From the NCBI RefSeq assembly GCF_006175985.1, contig NZ_SRSH01000009.1:1-64000 (forward strand): a stretch of 64,000 bases of DNA, written 5' to 3'. Made by a program: the position numbers and the translations under genes. Numbering within the stretch: position 1 is the first letter of the stretch; each line of letters starts with the position of its first letter. The DNA comes from Methylotetracoccus oryzae. Its GTDB lineage: Bacteria; Pseudomonadota; Gammaproteobacteria; Methylococcales; Methylococcaceae. This document shows positions 45,258 through 54,365 of the stretch, in pieces. Below the pieces are notes generated by a model that was not told where the DNA came from, ran no database searches, and saw only the letters and a program-made list of their open reading frames with translations.

Positions 45258-45829
45258 CGGGGCGTTCCTTCCGGTACGGTCGAGATCTGCTCCACGCGGA
45301 CCGTGAACTGCTTAGCGAGCGGGGTCTTCGTGTCCTTCTCCTTTTCGGTCTGGATCACGTTGAGTATTGGCCGGGTCAGCCAACGGGACGATTCGAGATT
45401 CCGGAGATAGGCGGAGACGCGTCCGTTCGATTGTGCGCTACCGTTGATCACCATCTTCTGATCAGTTTGCGTCAGATCGCTCAGGGACACCCCCTCCGGG
45501 ACCGTTTGTACGATCTCGTCGAACAGGTGCACGACGGCGGGGCGGCTGGTCTGCAACTGCTGGATGACTTCCATGCGGGCTACCAGACGTCGCTTCTGCG
45601 TATCCAGGTTCTGGATTTCCTTTATTTTTTCATCCAGCACGCGGATCTCCGACTTCATGAACTCGTTCCGTCGCACTTGGCGATCGATGGTGCGAGCGAT
45701 ATGAAGGTGCACACTGAGCATGACCAATAGGGTACAAAAAACGGCCAGCGCGACCCGCGCGAAGAAATCGCGCTTCTTCTGCTGACGCAGTTCGGCGCGC
45801 CACGGCAGCAGATTGATGTGGACGGTCAA
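45254..45829 (-). CDS. pilN: Type IV pilus assembly protein PilN
   Basis: This 191-residue inner-membrane protein binds PilM through its N-terminal INLLPWRAELRQQKK motif, which is the PilN hallmark. A membrane helix (about 22-42) and coiled coil precede a periplasmic ferredoxin-like domain. The TTG start is fixed by AAGGAG six bases upstream and lies in a TTGA junction that shares bases with the pilM TGA stop, so translation is coupled. The frame is open further upstream but only as a shadow of pilM. Confidence 0.94.
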   Translation of the reverse strand: MTVHINLLPWRAELRQQKKRDFFARVALAVFCTLLVMLSVHLHIARTIDRQVRRNEFMKSEIRVLDEKIKEIQNLDTQKRRLVARMEVIQQLQTSRPAVVHLFDEIVQTVPEGVSLSDLTQTDQKMVINGSAQSNGRVSAYLRNLESSRWLTRPILNVIQTEKEKDTKTPLAKQFTVRVEQISTVPEGTPR

Positions 45830-46890
45830 TCGAAACTCCTTAATGCCAGACCGCAGGCGACCATCAGCGCGGGCGCCTCGGCGCGCAGCGTCGGCGCCTT
45901 GATTCTGTTCGCCAGGGCCATGCCGGCAAAGGGATCGGCGATCAGCGTCGGAATCTCCAGCGCGGTTTCCAGATATTCGCGGATGCCCCGGATCTGGGCG
46001 CATCCACCGGCCAGCAGCAGTCTGTCCAGCTGGCGGTTCGCGCCGGAGGAGCGAAAGAACTGCAGCGACACGTTGATCTGTCGGGCCATGGCTTGCCGGA
46101 ACGGGTCCAGCACCTCCTCCAAATAGCTTTCGGGCAGGCCTCCGAGTTTTTTTGCGAGCCCGGCTTCGGCAAAAGAGAGGCCGTACTTGCTCTGGATCTC
46201 TTCCGTCAACTCCTTGCCGCCGAACCCCTGCTCGCGGACGTAGACGCTCCGTCCGTCATGCACCACATCGAGTGTCATCATCGTCGCACCGACGTCGGCG
46301 ATGGCGGTCGTTTGGCCCGCGCCGTGTTCAGGAAGCTGCTCGAGCATCACGCTGAACGCATTTTCCAGCGCATAGGACTCGACATCGACCACGCCGGCTC
46401 TGAGGCCGGCCAGATCGAGCGCGGCCAGACGATCGTCGACGTTTTCCTTGCGCGAGGCAACGATGAGCACGTCCATCAATTCCGCATTCCGGGCATTCGG
46501 CCCCTGCACTTCGAAGTCCAGGCTGACTTCATCCAGCGGGTACGGAATGTACCGGTCGGCCTCCAGTTCGATCTGCAGTTCGAGTTCGTCATCGCCCAGG
46601 GAGGCCGGCATCGTGATGATCTTGGTGATGACCGCCGAGGTGGGTACCGCGACGGCTGCCGTCTTGAGTCGGGTGCCGGATTGCTTGACGACCGCCTTCA
46701 AGGCATCGCCCAGGAGTTCCACGTTGGCCACCGTCCGGTCGACAATGGCGCCGGGCGCCAGCGGAGCCACCGCGCATGCCTCGACACGAATCAGCCCGGC
46801 TTTATCGCGGCTCAGTTCGAGTAGCTTGACGGCCGCTGTGCTGATGTCGATTCCGAGCAGTCCCGGTTTCGGTCTCTGTAATTGAAACAT
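45826..46890 (-). CDS. pilM: Type IV pilus assembly ATPase-fold protein PilM
   Basis: This 354-residue actin-like cytoplasmic protein binds the PilN tail at the base of the pilus machine. The start at 46890 has GGAAGG upstream and gives the normal beginning KPGLLGIDISTAAVKLLELS; other motifs are AIADVGATMMTLDVV and LLLAGGCAQIRGIREYLE. It is the first gene of pilMNOPQ, divergent from the PBP1a gene with 221 bases between the two starts, where both promoters must lie. Confidence 0.95.
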   Translation of the reverse strand: MFQLQRPKPGLLGIDISTAAVKLLELSRDKAGLIRVEACAVAPLAPGAIVDRTVANVELLGDALKAVVKQSGTRLKTAAVAVPTSAVITKIITMPASLGDDELELQIELEADRYIPYPLDEVSLDFEVQGPNARNAELMDVLIVASRKENVDDRLAALDLAGLRAGVVDVESYALENAFSVMLEQLPEHGAGQTTAIADVGATMMTLDVVHDGRSVYVREQGFGGKELTEEIQSKYGLSFAEAGLAKKLGGLPESYLEEVLDPFRQAMARQINVSLQFFRSSGANRQLDRLLLAGGCAQIRGIREYLETALEIPTLIADPFAGMALANRIKAPTLRAEAPALMVACGLALRSFD

Positions 46891-47111
46891 CGTGTGCCTT
46901 CCGTGCGTCCGCTGACCATCAGGAAGCCGGGGTCCGGATCGCCTTAATCGGTGCGTTAGACTGGTACAACCCTGCGCCCGATGGTAATCTGCTGCGCAAA
47001 CCGATCCTTCGCAACACAATCTCTCGGGCCTCCCGTGGGGCCTCCGTCCAGATCAGCGCCGAGCCTGCGCCCACTTTCCCCCCACTGCTTCACAAATCTT
47101 CCTCTCCACGC

Positions 47112-49541
47112 GTGGCAATTCGCAAGAAAACTGGCTCCTCGGTGTTCGTCAGATTGCTGAAGGGGCTTATAGCCTTCGTTCTGTTCGCGATCCTGTTCGC
47201 CGCCGTCGGGTTGCTCGGATTGTACTCCTATCTGGAGCCTCAGCTGCCCGATATCGCTAGCCTGAAGGACGTACGCTACCAGGTACCCATGAGTATCTTC
47301 AGTCGCGACGGCAAGTTGATGGCTCAGTATGGCGAGGCGAAACGCTATCCGGTCGCGATCGCCGACGTGCCTGAAGCCATGAAGCAGGCTTTTCTGGCAG
47401 CGGAAGATGACCGCTTCTTCAACCATCCCGGGGTGGACTATCAGGGCTTGCTCAGAGCCGTATACACGTTTGCCAGCACTGGCGAGAAGAGGCAGGGGGG
47501 CAGCACGATCACGATGCAGGTCGCGCGAAACTTTTTCCTGACCAGCGAAAAGACCTTGGCACGGAAGATCAAGGAGATTCTGCTGGCCATCAAGATCGAG
47601 TCGACCCTGCCGAAGGAACAGATCCTCGAGCTTTACCTGAACAAAATCTATTTCGGCCACCATGCGTATGGGATCGCGGCTGCCGGGCAGATCTATTACG
47701 GGAAGGAGATACGTGACCTGACGCTCGCAGAGATTGCGATGATCGCCGGCCTGCCGAAAGCGCCGTCCCGCTACAATCCGATCGTCGACGCGCCGCGGGC
47801 CTTGGAACGGCGCAATTACGTTCTGCAGCGGATGGGCAAGCTCGGTTTCATCTCCCCGGAGCAGTTCCGGGAAGCGCTCGCACAGCCGAATACCGCGCGA
47901 CTGCACACTCGAGCGATTGAACTGTCGGCGCCGTATGTCGCCGAAATGGCGCGCAATGAAATGGTCCAGCGCTACGGTGAAGACGCCTATGTCAATGGCT
48001 ATCAGGTTCACACGACGATCGACAGCCGCTTGCAGCTCGAAGCCGAAAAGTCGCTCCGGAAGTCGTTGCGGCGTTACGACATGCACCGCGGTTATCGCAG
48101 CAGCAAGCAGCGCATAGACCTAAAGAAAGCCAAGACCGATGCGGACTGGGAGGAGGCGTTGCGCAAGATTCCGAGCGGTGGCGAGACCGTGCCGGGGGTC
48201 GTGATCTCGCTGAAGGACCGTTCCGCAACCGTTTATGTGGCCGGTACCGGACTGACGGAGGTCGACTTCGATCAGAGCGGTTGGACGCGTAATCCCCGTG
48301 AAGGCCTCAAGCCGGGGTCCATCGTCCGGCTCTCGGTCAAGGATGGGGGCGCCTGGGTGTTGGCGCAAGTGCCGGAGGTCGAAGGCGCCATCGTCGCTTT
48401 GGATCCGAAGGATGGGGCTCTGATTGCCTTGGTGGGGGGTTACGATTTCGCGTTGAGCAGCTTCAACCGCGCCACTCAGTCCCAACGCCAGCCGGGTTCC
48501 GGCTTCAAGCCCATCGTTTATGCGACGGCCATGGAGAACGGTTACACCCCGGCCAGTGTGGTCGTCGACGGTCCGATCGCGGTCAAAGACGAGTCGCAAA
48601 GCGGTGGGGTCTGGCGCCCGAAAAATTCGGGTGGCAAGTTCATGGGGCCGGTACGGCTTCGGGTGGCTCTCGCGAAGAGCCGGAATCTGGTCTCGGTGCG
48701 CCTGATGAAGGATGTGGGCACCGACAAGGTGCTCGAGATGGCGAACCGCTTCGGCTTCACCAGCGACGAACTGCCACGTGGTCTGTCACTGGCGCTGGGC
48801 AGCGGTCATGCCAGTCCGCTCCGGATGGCGCAAGCTTACGCCCCATTTGCCAACGGCGGCTTTCGAGTCGATCCTTATGTGATCGCCCGGATCGAGACAC
48901 CCGACGGTGAAACGATCTTCGAGGCGAAGCCGCCCAGGGCCTGCCCGGAATGCCCGCTGGACGCCGAGCCGGCTGAGCCGGTCGCCCCGCGAATCCTGTC
49001 GCCGCAGGTGCATTACATGATGAACTCGATGTTGCAGGACGTCATTCGCACAGGTACGGCGAAGAAGGCGTTGCAACTCAGACGGAAAGACCTTGGTGGC
49101 AAGACGGGTACCACCAACCGCTCGCGTGACGTCTGGTTCAACGGCTACTCCCCGGCCCTGGTGACGGTGTGCTGGATGGGCTTCGATTCGTTCAAGTCGT
49201 TGGGCAAGCAGACAGGGGGTGACTTGGCGCTGCCAATGTGGATCGATTTCATGAAGACGGCGCTCGCCGACGTGCCTGAGGAATCCTTTCAGCAACCGGA
49301 AGGACTGACGGCCACCCGTATCGACCCCAAGTCGGGTATGCTCGCAGGGAAGGGCCAGGACGCCGGGGTCATGGAGCTGTTCCCATCGGACAAGGTTCCC
49401 AAAAAGCGTGCGGTGCCTAAGCCGGCCAAACGCAAGCCGAAGCCCGGCGAGGGAGGGGAGTTCAGCGAATTCGGTGGCTCATCCCGGGCGCCCAGTCGCG
49501 GTGGTGGCGGTTCCAGTCGGTCTATCGAGTCCCTCTTTTAA
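47112..49541 (+). CDS. mrcA: Penicillin-binding protein 1A, bifunctional
   Basis: This 809-residue enzyme polymerises and cross-links peptidoglycan. After a membrane anchor (about 14-38) the glycosyltransferase shows EDDRFFNHPGVDYQGLLRA and QGGSTITMQVARNFFL, an OB-like insertion spans roughly residues 315-430, and the transpeptidase has the active serine in GSGFKP near residue 462, the SRN motif in AKSRNLVSVRL and KTGTTN near residue 660. The GTG start is the first that allows the anchor. The end is low-complexity Ser/Gly/Arg. It is divergent from pilM, a classic gammaproteobacterial arrangement. Confidence 0.95.
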   Translation: MAIRKKTGSSVFVRLLKGLIAFVLFAILFAAVGLLGLYSYLEPQLPDIASLKDVRYQVPMSIFSRDGKLMAQYGEAKRYPVAIADVPEAMKQAFLAAEDDRFFNHPGVDYQGLLRAVYTFASTGEKRQGGSTITMQVARNFFLTSEKTLARKIKEILLAIKIESTLPKEQILELYLNKIYFGHHAYGIAAAGQIYYGKEIRDLTLAEIAMIAGLPKAPSRYNPIVDAPRALERRNYVLQRMGKLGFISPEQFREALAQPNTARLHTRAIELSAPYVAEMARNEMVQRYGEDAYVNGYQVHTTIDSRLQLEAEKSLRKSLRRYDMHRGYRSSKQRIDLKKAKTDADWEEALRKIPSGGETVPGVVISLKDRSATVYVAGTGLTEVDFDQSGWTRNPREGLKPGSIVRLSVKDGGAWVLAQVPEVEGAIVALDPKDGALIALVGGYDFALSSFNRATQSQRQPGSGFKPIVYATAMENGYTPASVVVDGPIAVKDESQSGGVWRPKNSGGKFMGPVRLRVALAKSRNLVSVRLMKDVGTDKVLEMANRFGFTSDELPRGLSLALGSGHASPLRMAQAYAPFANGGFRVDPYVIARIETPDGETIFEAKPPRACPECPLDAEPAEPVAPRILSPQVHYMMNSMLQDVIRTGTAKKALQLRRKDLGGKTGTTNRSRDVWFNGYSPALVTVCWMGFDSFKSLGKQTGGDLALPMWIDFMKTALADVPEESFQQPEGLTATRIDPKSGMLAGKGQDAGVMELFPSDKVPKKRAVPKPAKRKPKPGEGGEFSEFGGSSRAPSRGGGGSSRSIESLF

Positions 49542-49576
49542 CGTTTCGAACGCTTTGCCAACAGCGGGGAACCGCC

Positions 49577-50203
49577 GTGAATGCTCGCGACAGGGTCCAG
49601 TTCCGAATCGCCCAGGAAGCGGCTCGGGTGATGATCGAGGATGGCGTGGAGGATTATGGCAGGGCCAAGCTCAAGGCTGCCGAGCGGCTGGGGTTGCGTG
49701 ACGTCCGGCAACTGCCGCGCAACGATGTGATCGATCTCGCGCGCCAGGAGTATCACCGGCTCTACCGGGATGCATCACACGAGTGCAGGTTGCTGAGCTT
49801 GCGGCGCATCGCGGTGGAAATCATGGCGCAGCTCGAGGCCTTTTCCCCCTGTCTCGTTGGTGATGCCGTCGCCGGCGACGCCGGGCCGCACAGCCCGGTC
49901 ACGATTCAGGTTTTCCCCGAAGCGCCGGAGCAGGTCATCACGAAGCTGCTCGATGCACGCATTCCCTTTCGGGAGACCAGCCACCAGATCGCGGGCCGGA
50001 TAGGGTTCGTGGAAGTACCCGGACTCCGTTTTTTTGCTGGCCAGTCGCGCGTGGACATCGTGATCCTCGCTCCAGACGGAGCGGGTCGTCATTGGGTGCG
50101 GCGCAAGAGCCAGCTTCCGAAGCTGTCGCTGGCCGAGTTGCGCAGACTGCTCGAGGATCAGCCGGGTTCGTCGCCGGACCGAAATACCAGGTGGACTACC
50201 TGA
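49577..50203 (+). CDS. Conserved protein with a degenerate nucleotidyltransferase-like region
   Basis: The 208-residue product starts at GTG behind GGGGA, 35 bases after the PBP1a gene. The N-terminal about 80 residues are helical and basic. The segment PCLVGDAVAGDAGPHSPVTIQVFPEAPEQVI recalls the GS...D-D region of nucleotidyltransferases, but HSPVTIQ stands where the metal-binding aspartates belong, so catalysis is doubtful. The family name is not recognised. Proximity to PBP1a and rpmE may reflect synteny rather than function. Confidence 0.6.
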   Translation: MNARDRVQFRIAQEAARVMIEDGVEDYGRAKLKAAERLGLRDVRQLPRNDVIDLARQEYHRLYRDASHECRLLSLRRIAVEIMAQLEAFSPCLVGDAVAGDAGPHSPVTIQVFPEAPEQVITKLLDARIPFRETSHQIAGRIGFVEVPGLRFFAGQSRVDIVILAPDGAGRHWVRRKSQLPKLSLAELRRLLEDQPGSSPDRNTRWTT

Positions 50204-50329
50204 GGTGAGTGCGGCGCCGAGAAGGCCGCACTGTGGACGTGCCGGAGCGAGGCCGGAGGCGTGGGATGACGCTGGTAACGACCGGTCGGCGCGGCGAGCC
50301 GCGCCGATGCAGCGCGCTGCCCCGAGTGA

Positions 50330-50533
50330 TCAGCCGCGGGCGTACTTGCGGCGGAACTTGTCGACCCTGCCGGCGGTGTCGACGATTTTCTGCTTGCCTG
50401 TATAGAATGGATGGCAGGCCGAGCACACTTCGACGTGTAGCGGCTCGCCGAGGGTGGAGCGAGTCTCAAACGTGGCGCCGCAACTGCAGGTCACGGATAT
50501 CGTCTTGTACTCCGGGTGAATATCGGGCTTCAT
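50330..50533 (-). CDS. rpmE: Ribosomal protein L31, zinc-binding (C+) form
   Basis: This 67-residue large-subunit protein contains the four zinc-ligand cysteines Cys16, Cys18, Cys37 and Cys40 (TCSCGATF and [14 protein letters not shown]), so it is the C+ paralogue that normally serves under zinc-replete conditions. GGGAG precedes the start. A -35/-10 pair lies 41-69 bases upstream and is listed separately. Length is typical. Confidence 0.97.
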   Translation of the reverse strand: MKPDIHPEYKTISVTCSCGATFETRSTLGEPLHVEVCSACHPFYTGKQKIVDTAGRVDKFRRKYARG

Positions 50534-50573
50534 GGACTGGGTCTCCCAACTGGGCTGGCGCGAAAAGCCCCTA

Positions 50574-50602
50574 AGTCTACTTGACTAACCGCTACGCATC
50601 AA
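50574..50602 (-). promoter_or_regulatory. Predicted sigma-70 promoter of rpmE
   Basis: On the minus strand TTGATG (50602-50597) and TAGACT (50579-50574) are separated by 17 bases. The predicted start of transcription near 50567 would give a leader of about 34 bases. The -10 is identical to that proposed for lexA. Confidence 0.5.
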
Positions 50603-50690
50603 GCAAACCGAATCGGGCCAAGGTGACAGCCGCTTCGGTCACCGACCTTGCGCACTGATTCGCCCCGCCATTTCAGTTCTTTACCAGAGC

Positions 50691-51470
50691 ATGCGCATCA
50701 TCACGTTGAACGTTAACGGCATCCGGGCGGGTGCCCGAAAAGGGTTTTTCGACTGGCTACCACAACAGAATGCTGATGTCGTCTGCCTCCAGGAGATCAA
50801 GGGACAGACGCATCAGCTGACGGATCCCTTGTACTGGCCGGAAGGTTTGAGCTGTTATTACCTGGACGCCGAGAAGCCAGGGTATAGCGGCGTCGCATTG
50901 TATGCCGTGCGCGAACCGGATGAGGTCATCCAGGGGCTGGGCTGGCCGGACATGGACCGCGAGGCACGCTATCTGGAGGCTCGTTTCGGCAAGCTCAGCG
51001 TCGTTTCGCTCTACCTGCCATCCGGTTCGTCCAGCGAGGAACGGCAGGCAGTCAAATTCGACTTTCTGGAACGCTTCCTGCCGGTTATGGCCGAATTGAT
51101 GCAGTCCGGTCGTGATTACGTCCTGTGCGGCGACTGGAACATTGCGCACAAGCCGATCGACCTGAAAAACTGGCGTTCCAACCAAAAGAACTCCGGCTTC
51201 CTGCCCGAGGAGCGTGCCTGGCTGGACAAGGTGTTCGACGAGCAGCGTTGGGTCGATGCGTTCCGTGTCGTGAACCCCGAGTCCGATCAGTACACCTGGT
51301 GGTCGAATCGGGGGCAAGCCTGGGCCAAGAACGTGGGCTGGCGGATCGACTATCAGATCGTGACGCCGTCGCTCCGGGACTGTATCCGTTCAGCGGCCAT
51401 TTACAAAGATGAGCTATTCTCCGATCACGCCCCTCTGACCATCGATTATGACTACCCATTCCCCGCGTGA
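50691..51470 (+). CDS. xthA: Exodeoxyribonuclease III / AP endonuclease
   Basis: This 259-residue enzyme cleaves at abasic sites and degrades 3-prime ends in DNA repair. The ExoIII/APE motifs are complete: TLNVNGIRAG at the N-terminus, VVCLQEIKG with the metal-binding glutamate, LCGDWNIAH, and SDHAPLTIDY with the catalytic histidine. It overlaps the start of the ampG-like gene by 23 bases, an unusual but clear operon arrangement. Confidence 0.94.
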   Translation: MRIITLNVNGIRAGARKGFFDWLPQQNADVVCLQEIKGQTHQLTDPLYWPEGLSCYYLDAEKPGYSGVALYAVREPDEVIQGLGWPDMDREARYLEARFGKLSVVSLYLPSGSSSEERQAVKFDFLERFLPVMAELMQSGRDYVLCGDWNIAHKPIDLKNWRSNQKNSGFLPEERAWLDKVFDEQRWVDAFRVVNPESDQYTWWSNRGQAWAKNVGWRIDYQIVTPSLRDCIRSAAIYKDELFSDHAPLTIDYDYPFPA

Positions 51471-52767
51471 GGCCTTGCTGAACCGGCGCATGCTGATTTG
51501 CGTGTTGACCGGGTTTTCCTCCGGTCTGCCGTTGTTCGTGCTGATCAGTCTGCTATCGGCCTGGCTCCGGGAGGGGGGCGTCGACCTGAAGGCGATCGGC
51601 CTGCTGGCGCTGGTCCAGTTCCCCTACATCTGGAAGTTTCTGTGGGCGCCGCTATGCGATCGCTACGGTTTCCGTCTCGGTCGCCGCCGCTCGTGGATGC
51701 TCGTGACGCAGCTGGGCTTGTTGCTGACGCTGCCGGCCTTCGGGTTTTTTGCGCCGCAGCCGGATCTCGGGACGATCTCGGCGCTGGCGGTCGTCGTGGC
51801 GTTCTTCTCCGCGACTCAGGATATTGCGATCGACGCTTACCGACGCGAACTACTGCGGGATGAGGAGCAGGGTCTCGGCAACGTGATCCATGTGAATGCC
51901 TACAAGGTGTCAAGTCTGATTCCCGGTTCGCTGTCGCTGATTCTGGCGGATCACCTGTCATGGCAGGCGGTCTATTGGATTACCGCTTTGTTCATGCTGC
52001 CCGGCTTGTTGTTGACGCTGCTCGTGCGCGAACCCGAGGCCGCCGAGCGGGTGCCGACGACCCTGCGGCGCGCCGTGGTCGAGCCTTTTCGGGAGTTCGT
52101 CGGCCGGAACGGCTGGGTTTCCGCTCTCACCGTGCTGGCCTTCATCTTCTTCTACAAGCTGGGCGACAGCATGGCGACCGCGCTGGTCACGCCCTTCTAC
52201 CTGGACATGGGCTACTCGAAAACCGAGATCGGCATGATCGCCAAACATGCCGGCTTGTGGCCTAACGTGGCCGGCGGCATTTTCGGTGGGATCTGGATGG
52301 TCTACCTGGGCACGCACCGGGCGTTGTGGGTCTTTGGCATGCTGCAGGCGCTCGTGATACTCGGCTTCGCGTGGCTGGCGACGGCAGGGCATACGCTGGT
52401 GGGCCTGGCGTCGGTGATCGGGGCCGAGGCCTTCGGCGTCGGGCTTGGCACCGCGGCCTTCGTGGCTTATATCGCCAGCACGACGAATCCGGCTTATACG
52501 GCAACCCAGTTCGCGCTGTTCACGAGTCTGGCCGCGACGCCGCGGACGCTGGCCAATGCCTTCACCGGGTTTCTCGTCGAGGGCGGGGATCTGAAGCTGG
52601 GCGGCCTGACCTTGTTCCACGTCGAGGCGCTGGGCTGGGAGCGCTTCTTCTGGCTGTGTTTCATGGCGGCGGCCCCGGGAATGCTGCTGCTGTTCTTCAT
52701 CGCGCCCTGGAACGGAACGCCCCGGAGCTTTGGCAGGCCGGCGGCCGAGTCCGACCGCGCGGCCTGA
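51448..52767 (+). CDS. ampG: AmpG-type muropeptide permease (MFS)
   Basis: This 439-residue inner-membrane transporter of the major facilitator superfamily should import anhydromuropeptides for cell-wall recycling. It has about 12 helices, and the family sequences LICVLTGFSSGLPLFVLISLLSAWL, KFLWAPLCDRYG, RRRSWMLVTQLGL and ATQDIAIDAYRRELL are present. The gene starts inside the 3-prime end of xthA and ends 7 bases before the end of convergent lpdA, so the two transcripts probably overlap. Confidence 0.88.
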   Translation: MTTHSPREALLNRRMLICVLTGFSSGLPLFVLISLLSAWLREGGVDLKAIGLLALVQFPYIWKFLWAPLCDRYGFRLGRRRSWMLVTQLGLLLTLPAFGFFAPQPDLGTISALAVVVAFFSATQDIAIDAYRRELLRDEEQGLGNVIHVNAYKVSSLIPGSLSLILADHLSWQAVYWITALFMLPGLLLTLLVREPEAAERVPTTLRRAVVEPFREFVGRNGWVSALTVLAFIFFYKLGDSMATALVTPFYLDMGYSKTEIGMIAKHAGLWPNVAGGIFGGIWMVYLGTHRALWVFGMLQALVILGFAWLATAGHTLVGLASVIGAEAFGVGLGTAAFVAYIASTTNPAYTATQFALFTSLAATPRTLANAFTGFLVEGGDLKLGGLTLFHVEALGWERFFWLCFMAAAPGMLLLFFIAPWNGTPRSFGRPAAESDRAA

Positions 52768-52774
52768 AGCGGCG

Positions 52775-54214
52775 CTACTTCTTGACGTACAGATCGGTGA
52801 TCGAGCCTTCGATCATCTCTGCAGCGAAGGCAAAGGTCTCGGACAGGGTCGGATGAGGGTGGATGGTCAGCGCGATGTCCTCGACGTCGGCTCCCATCTC
52901 CAGTGCCAGCATCGCTTCTGCGATCAGGTCGCCGGCATGCGGCCCGACCATGCCGACGCCGAGCAGACGCTTCGTGGCCTTGTCGCTGATCATCTTGGTC
53001 AGCCCCTCGCGCCGTCCCATGCCCAGCGCACGTCCGCTGGCGGCCCACGGGAACACGGCTTTTTCGAACTCTATCCCCTGCGCCTTGGCCTCGGCTTCGG
53101 AAAGCCCCATCCAGGCGACTTCCGGGTCGGTGTAGGCCACCGATGGAATCGACAGGGCCTGAAAGGCGCTGGGGTGTCCGGCGATCACTTCCGCGGCGAC
53201 CTTGCCCTGATGCGTGGCCTTGTGCGCCAACATCGGGTTTCCGACCACGTCACCGATGGCAAAGATGTGTGGCACATTCGTGCGCTGTTTGTCGTCGACA
53301 GGGATGAAGCCCCGTTCGTCGACCTGAATGCCGGCGCTGGTGGCTCCGATTGCCGTACCGTTCGGTTTCCGCCCGACGGCGACCAGAACCCGGTCGAACA
53401 GATCGGACGCAGGCGCCCCTTCGCCCTCGAAGGCCACCCGCAGACCGGCCTCCTCGGACTGAATGGAACTGACCTTGGTCTTCAGGAAGATGTTCTCGTA
53501 CTGCTTCTGGATCCGCTGCGCAAGCGGCTTCACCAGTTCCGGGTCGCAGCCCGGAATCAGTTGGTCCATCAACTCGACGACGGTAATCTTCGAGCCCAAC
53601 GCGTGATAGAAGCACGCCATTTCGAGGCCGATGATGCCGCCGCCTACGATCAGCAAGCGGGTCGGCACGTCCTTGAGTTCCAGTGCGTCGGTCGAATCCA
53701 TCAGACGCGGGTCATCGTATGGAAAGCCCGGAATCTTCACCGGCGTGGACCCGGCCGCGATGATCGCGTGGTCGAACGTGATCGTCGTTGCGCCCTCGGG
53801 CGATTCGACGCGGATTTCCCGATCCGAAGCGAAGCTGCCCAGGCCATGCACGACCGTGACCTGGCGCTGCTTTGCCAGCCCGGCCAGACCGGTATTGAGA
53901 GTCTTGACGATACGGCCCTTCCAGTCCCGCAGCTTGTCGAGATCGATTTCCGGCGGCGCGAAACGGATGCCGAACGGGGCGCTTTCCTCGGCGTCGTGGA
54001 TCACGTGTGCGACATGCAACAGGGCCTTCGACGGAATGCAGCCGACGTTCAGGCACACGCCGCCAAGTGCGGCGTAGCGCTCGATCAGCACGACGCGCTT
54101 GCCGAGGTCGGCAGCACGAAACGCGGCCGTGTAGCCGCCCGGTCCGGCGCCGAGCACGACGACCTCGGCATGCAGACTATTCCCTGATGTAGTGGCGGAG
54201 GATTCGGTGGCCAT
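52775..54214 (-). CDS. lpdA: Dihydrolipoamide dehydrogenase (E3)
   Basis: This 479-residue flavoprotein reoxidises the lipoyl groups of the pyruvate dehydrogenase complex. Visible are the FAD motif VVLGAGPGGYTAAFRAADLG, the redox disulfide in GGVCLNVGCIPSKALL, the NAD motif LLIVGGGIIGLEMACFYHALG and the C-terminal HPHPTLSE active-site pair. The start at 54214 has GGGAG upstream. It is the third gene of aceE-aceF-lpdA, separated from aceF by 151 bases that hold a perfect hairpin. Confidence 0.96.
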   Translation of the reverse strand: MATESSATTSGNSLHAEVVVLGAGPGGYTAAFRAADLGKRVVLIERYAALGGVCLNVGCIPSKALLHVAHVIHDAEESAPFGIRFAPPEIDLDKLRDWKGRIVKTLNTGLAGLAKQRQVTVVHGLGSFASDREIRVESPEGATTITFDHAIIAAGSTPVKIPGFPYDDPRLMDSTDALELKDVPTRLLIVGGGIIGLEMACFYHALGSKITVVELMDQLIPGCDPELVKPLAQRIQKQYENIFLKTKVSSIQSEEAGLRVAFEGEGAPASDLFDRVLVAVGRKPNGTAIGATSAGIQVDERGFIPVDDKQRTNVPHIFAIGDVVGNPMLAHKATHQGKVAAEVIAGHPSAFQALSIPSVAYTDPEVAWMGLSEAEAKAQGIEFEKAVFPWAASGRALGMGRREGLTKMISDKATKRLLGVGMVGPHAGDLIAEAMLALEMGADVEDIALTIHPHPTLSETFAFAAEMIEGSITDLYVKK

Positions 54215-54330
54215 GGTGCTCCCTAGCGTTGGTGCAATGGTGTCTCGGAGGAGTTCGTGTTGTCCGTGCCGGGCCTCGGTTCGGGCTGCGCGTGCTGCCG
54301 CAAGAAGTCGGTGACCGCCGTGGACGCGGT

Positions 54331-54356
54331 CGTTGCGGAGCCAAGACTCCGCAACG
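54331..54356 (-). other. Perfect 10-bp hairpin between aceF and lpdA
   Basis: CGTTGCGGAG (54331-54340) pairs exactly with CTCCGCAACG (54347-54356) across six bases, beginning ten bases after the aceF stop on the minus strand. No T-tract follows. It could protect the aceEF mRNA or partly attenuate lpdA. Confidence 0.6.
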
Positions 54357-54365
54357 AGCAAGAGA

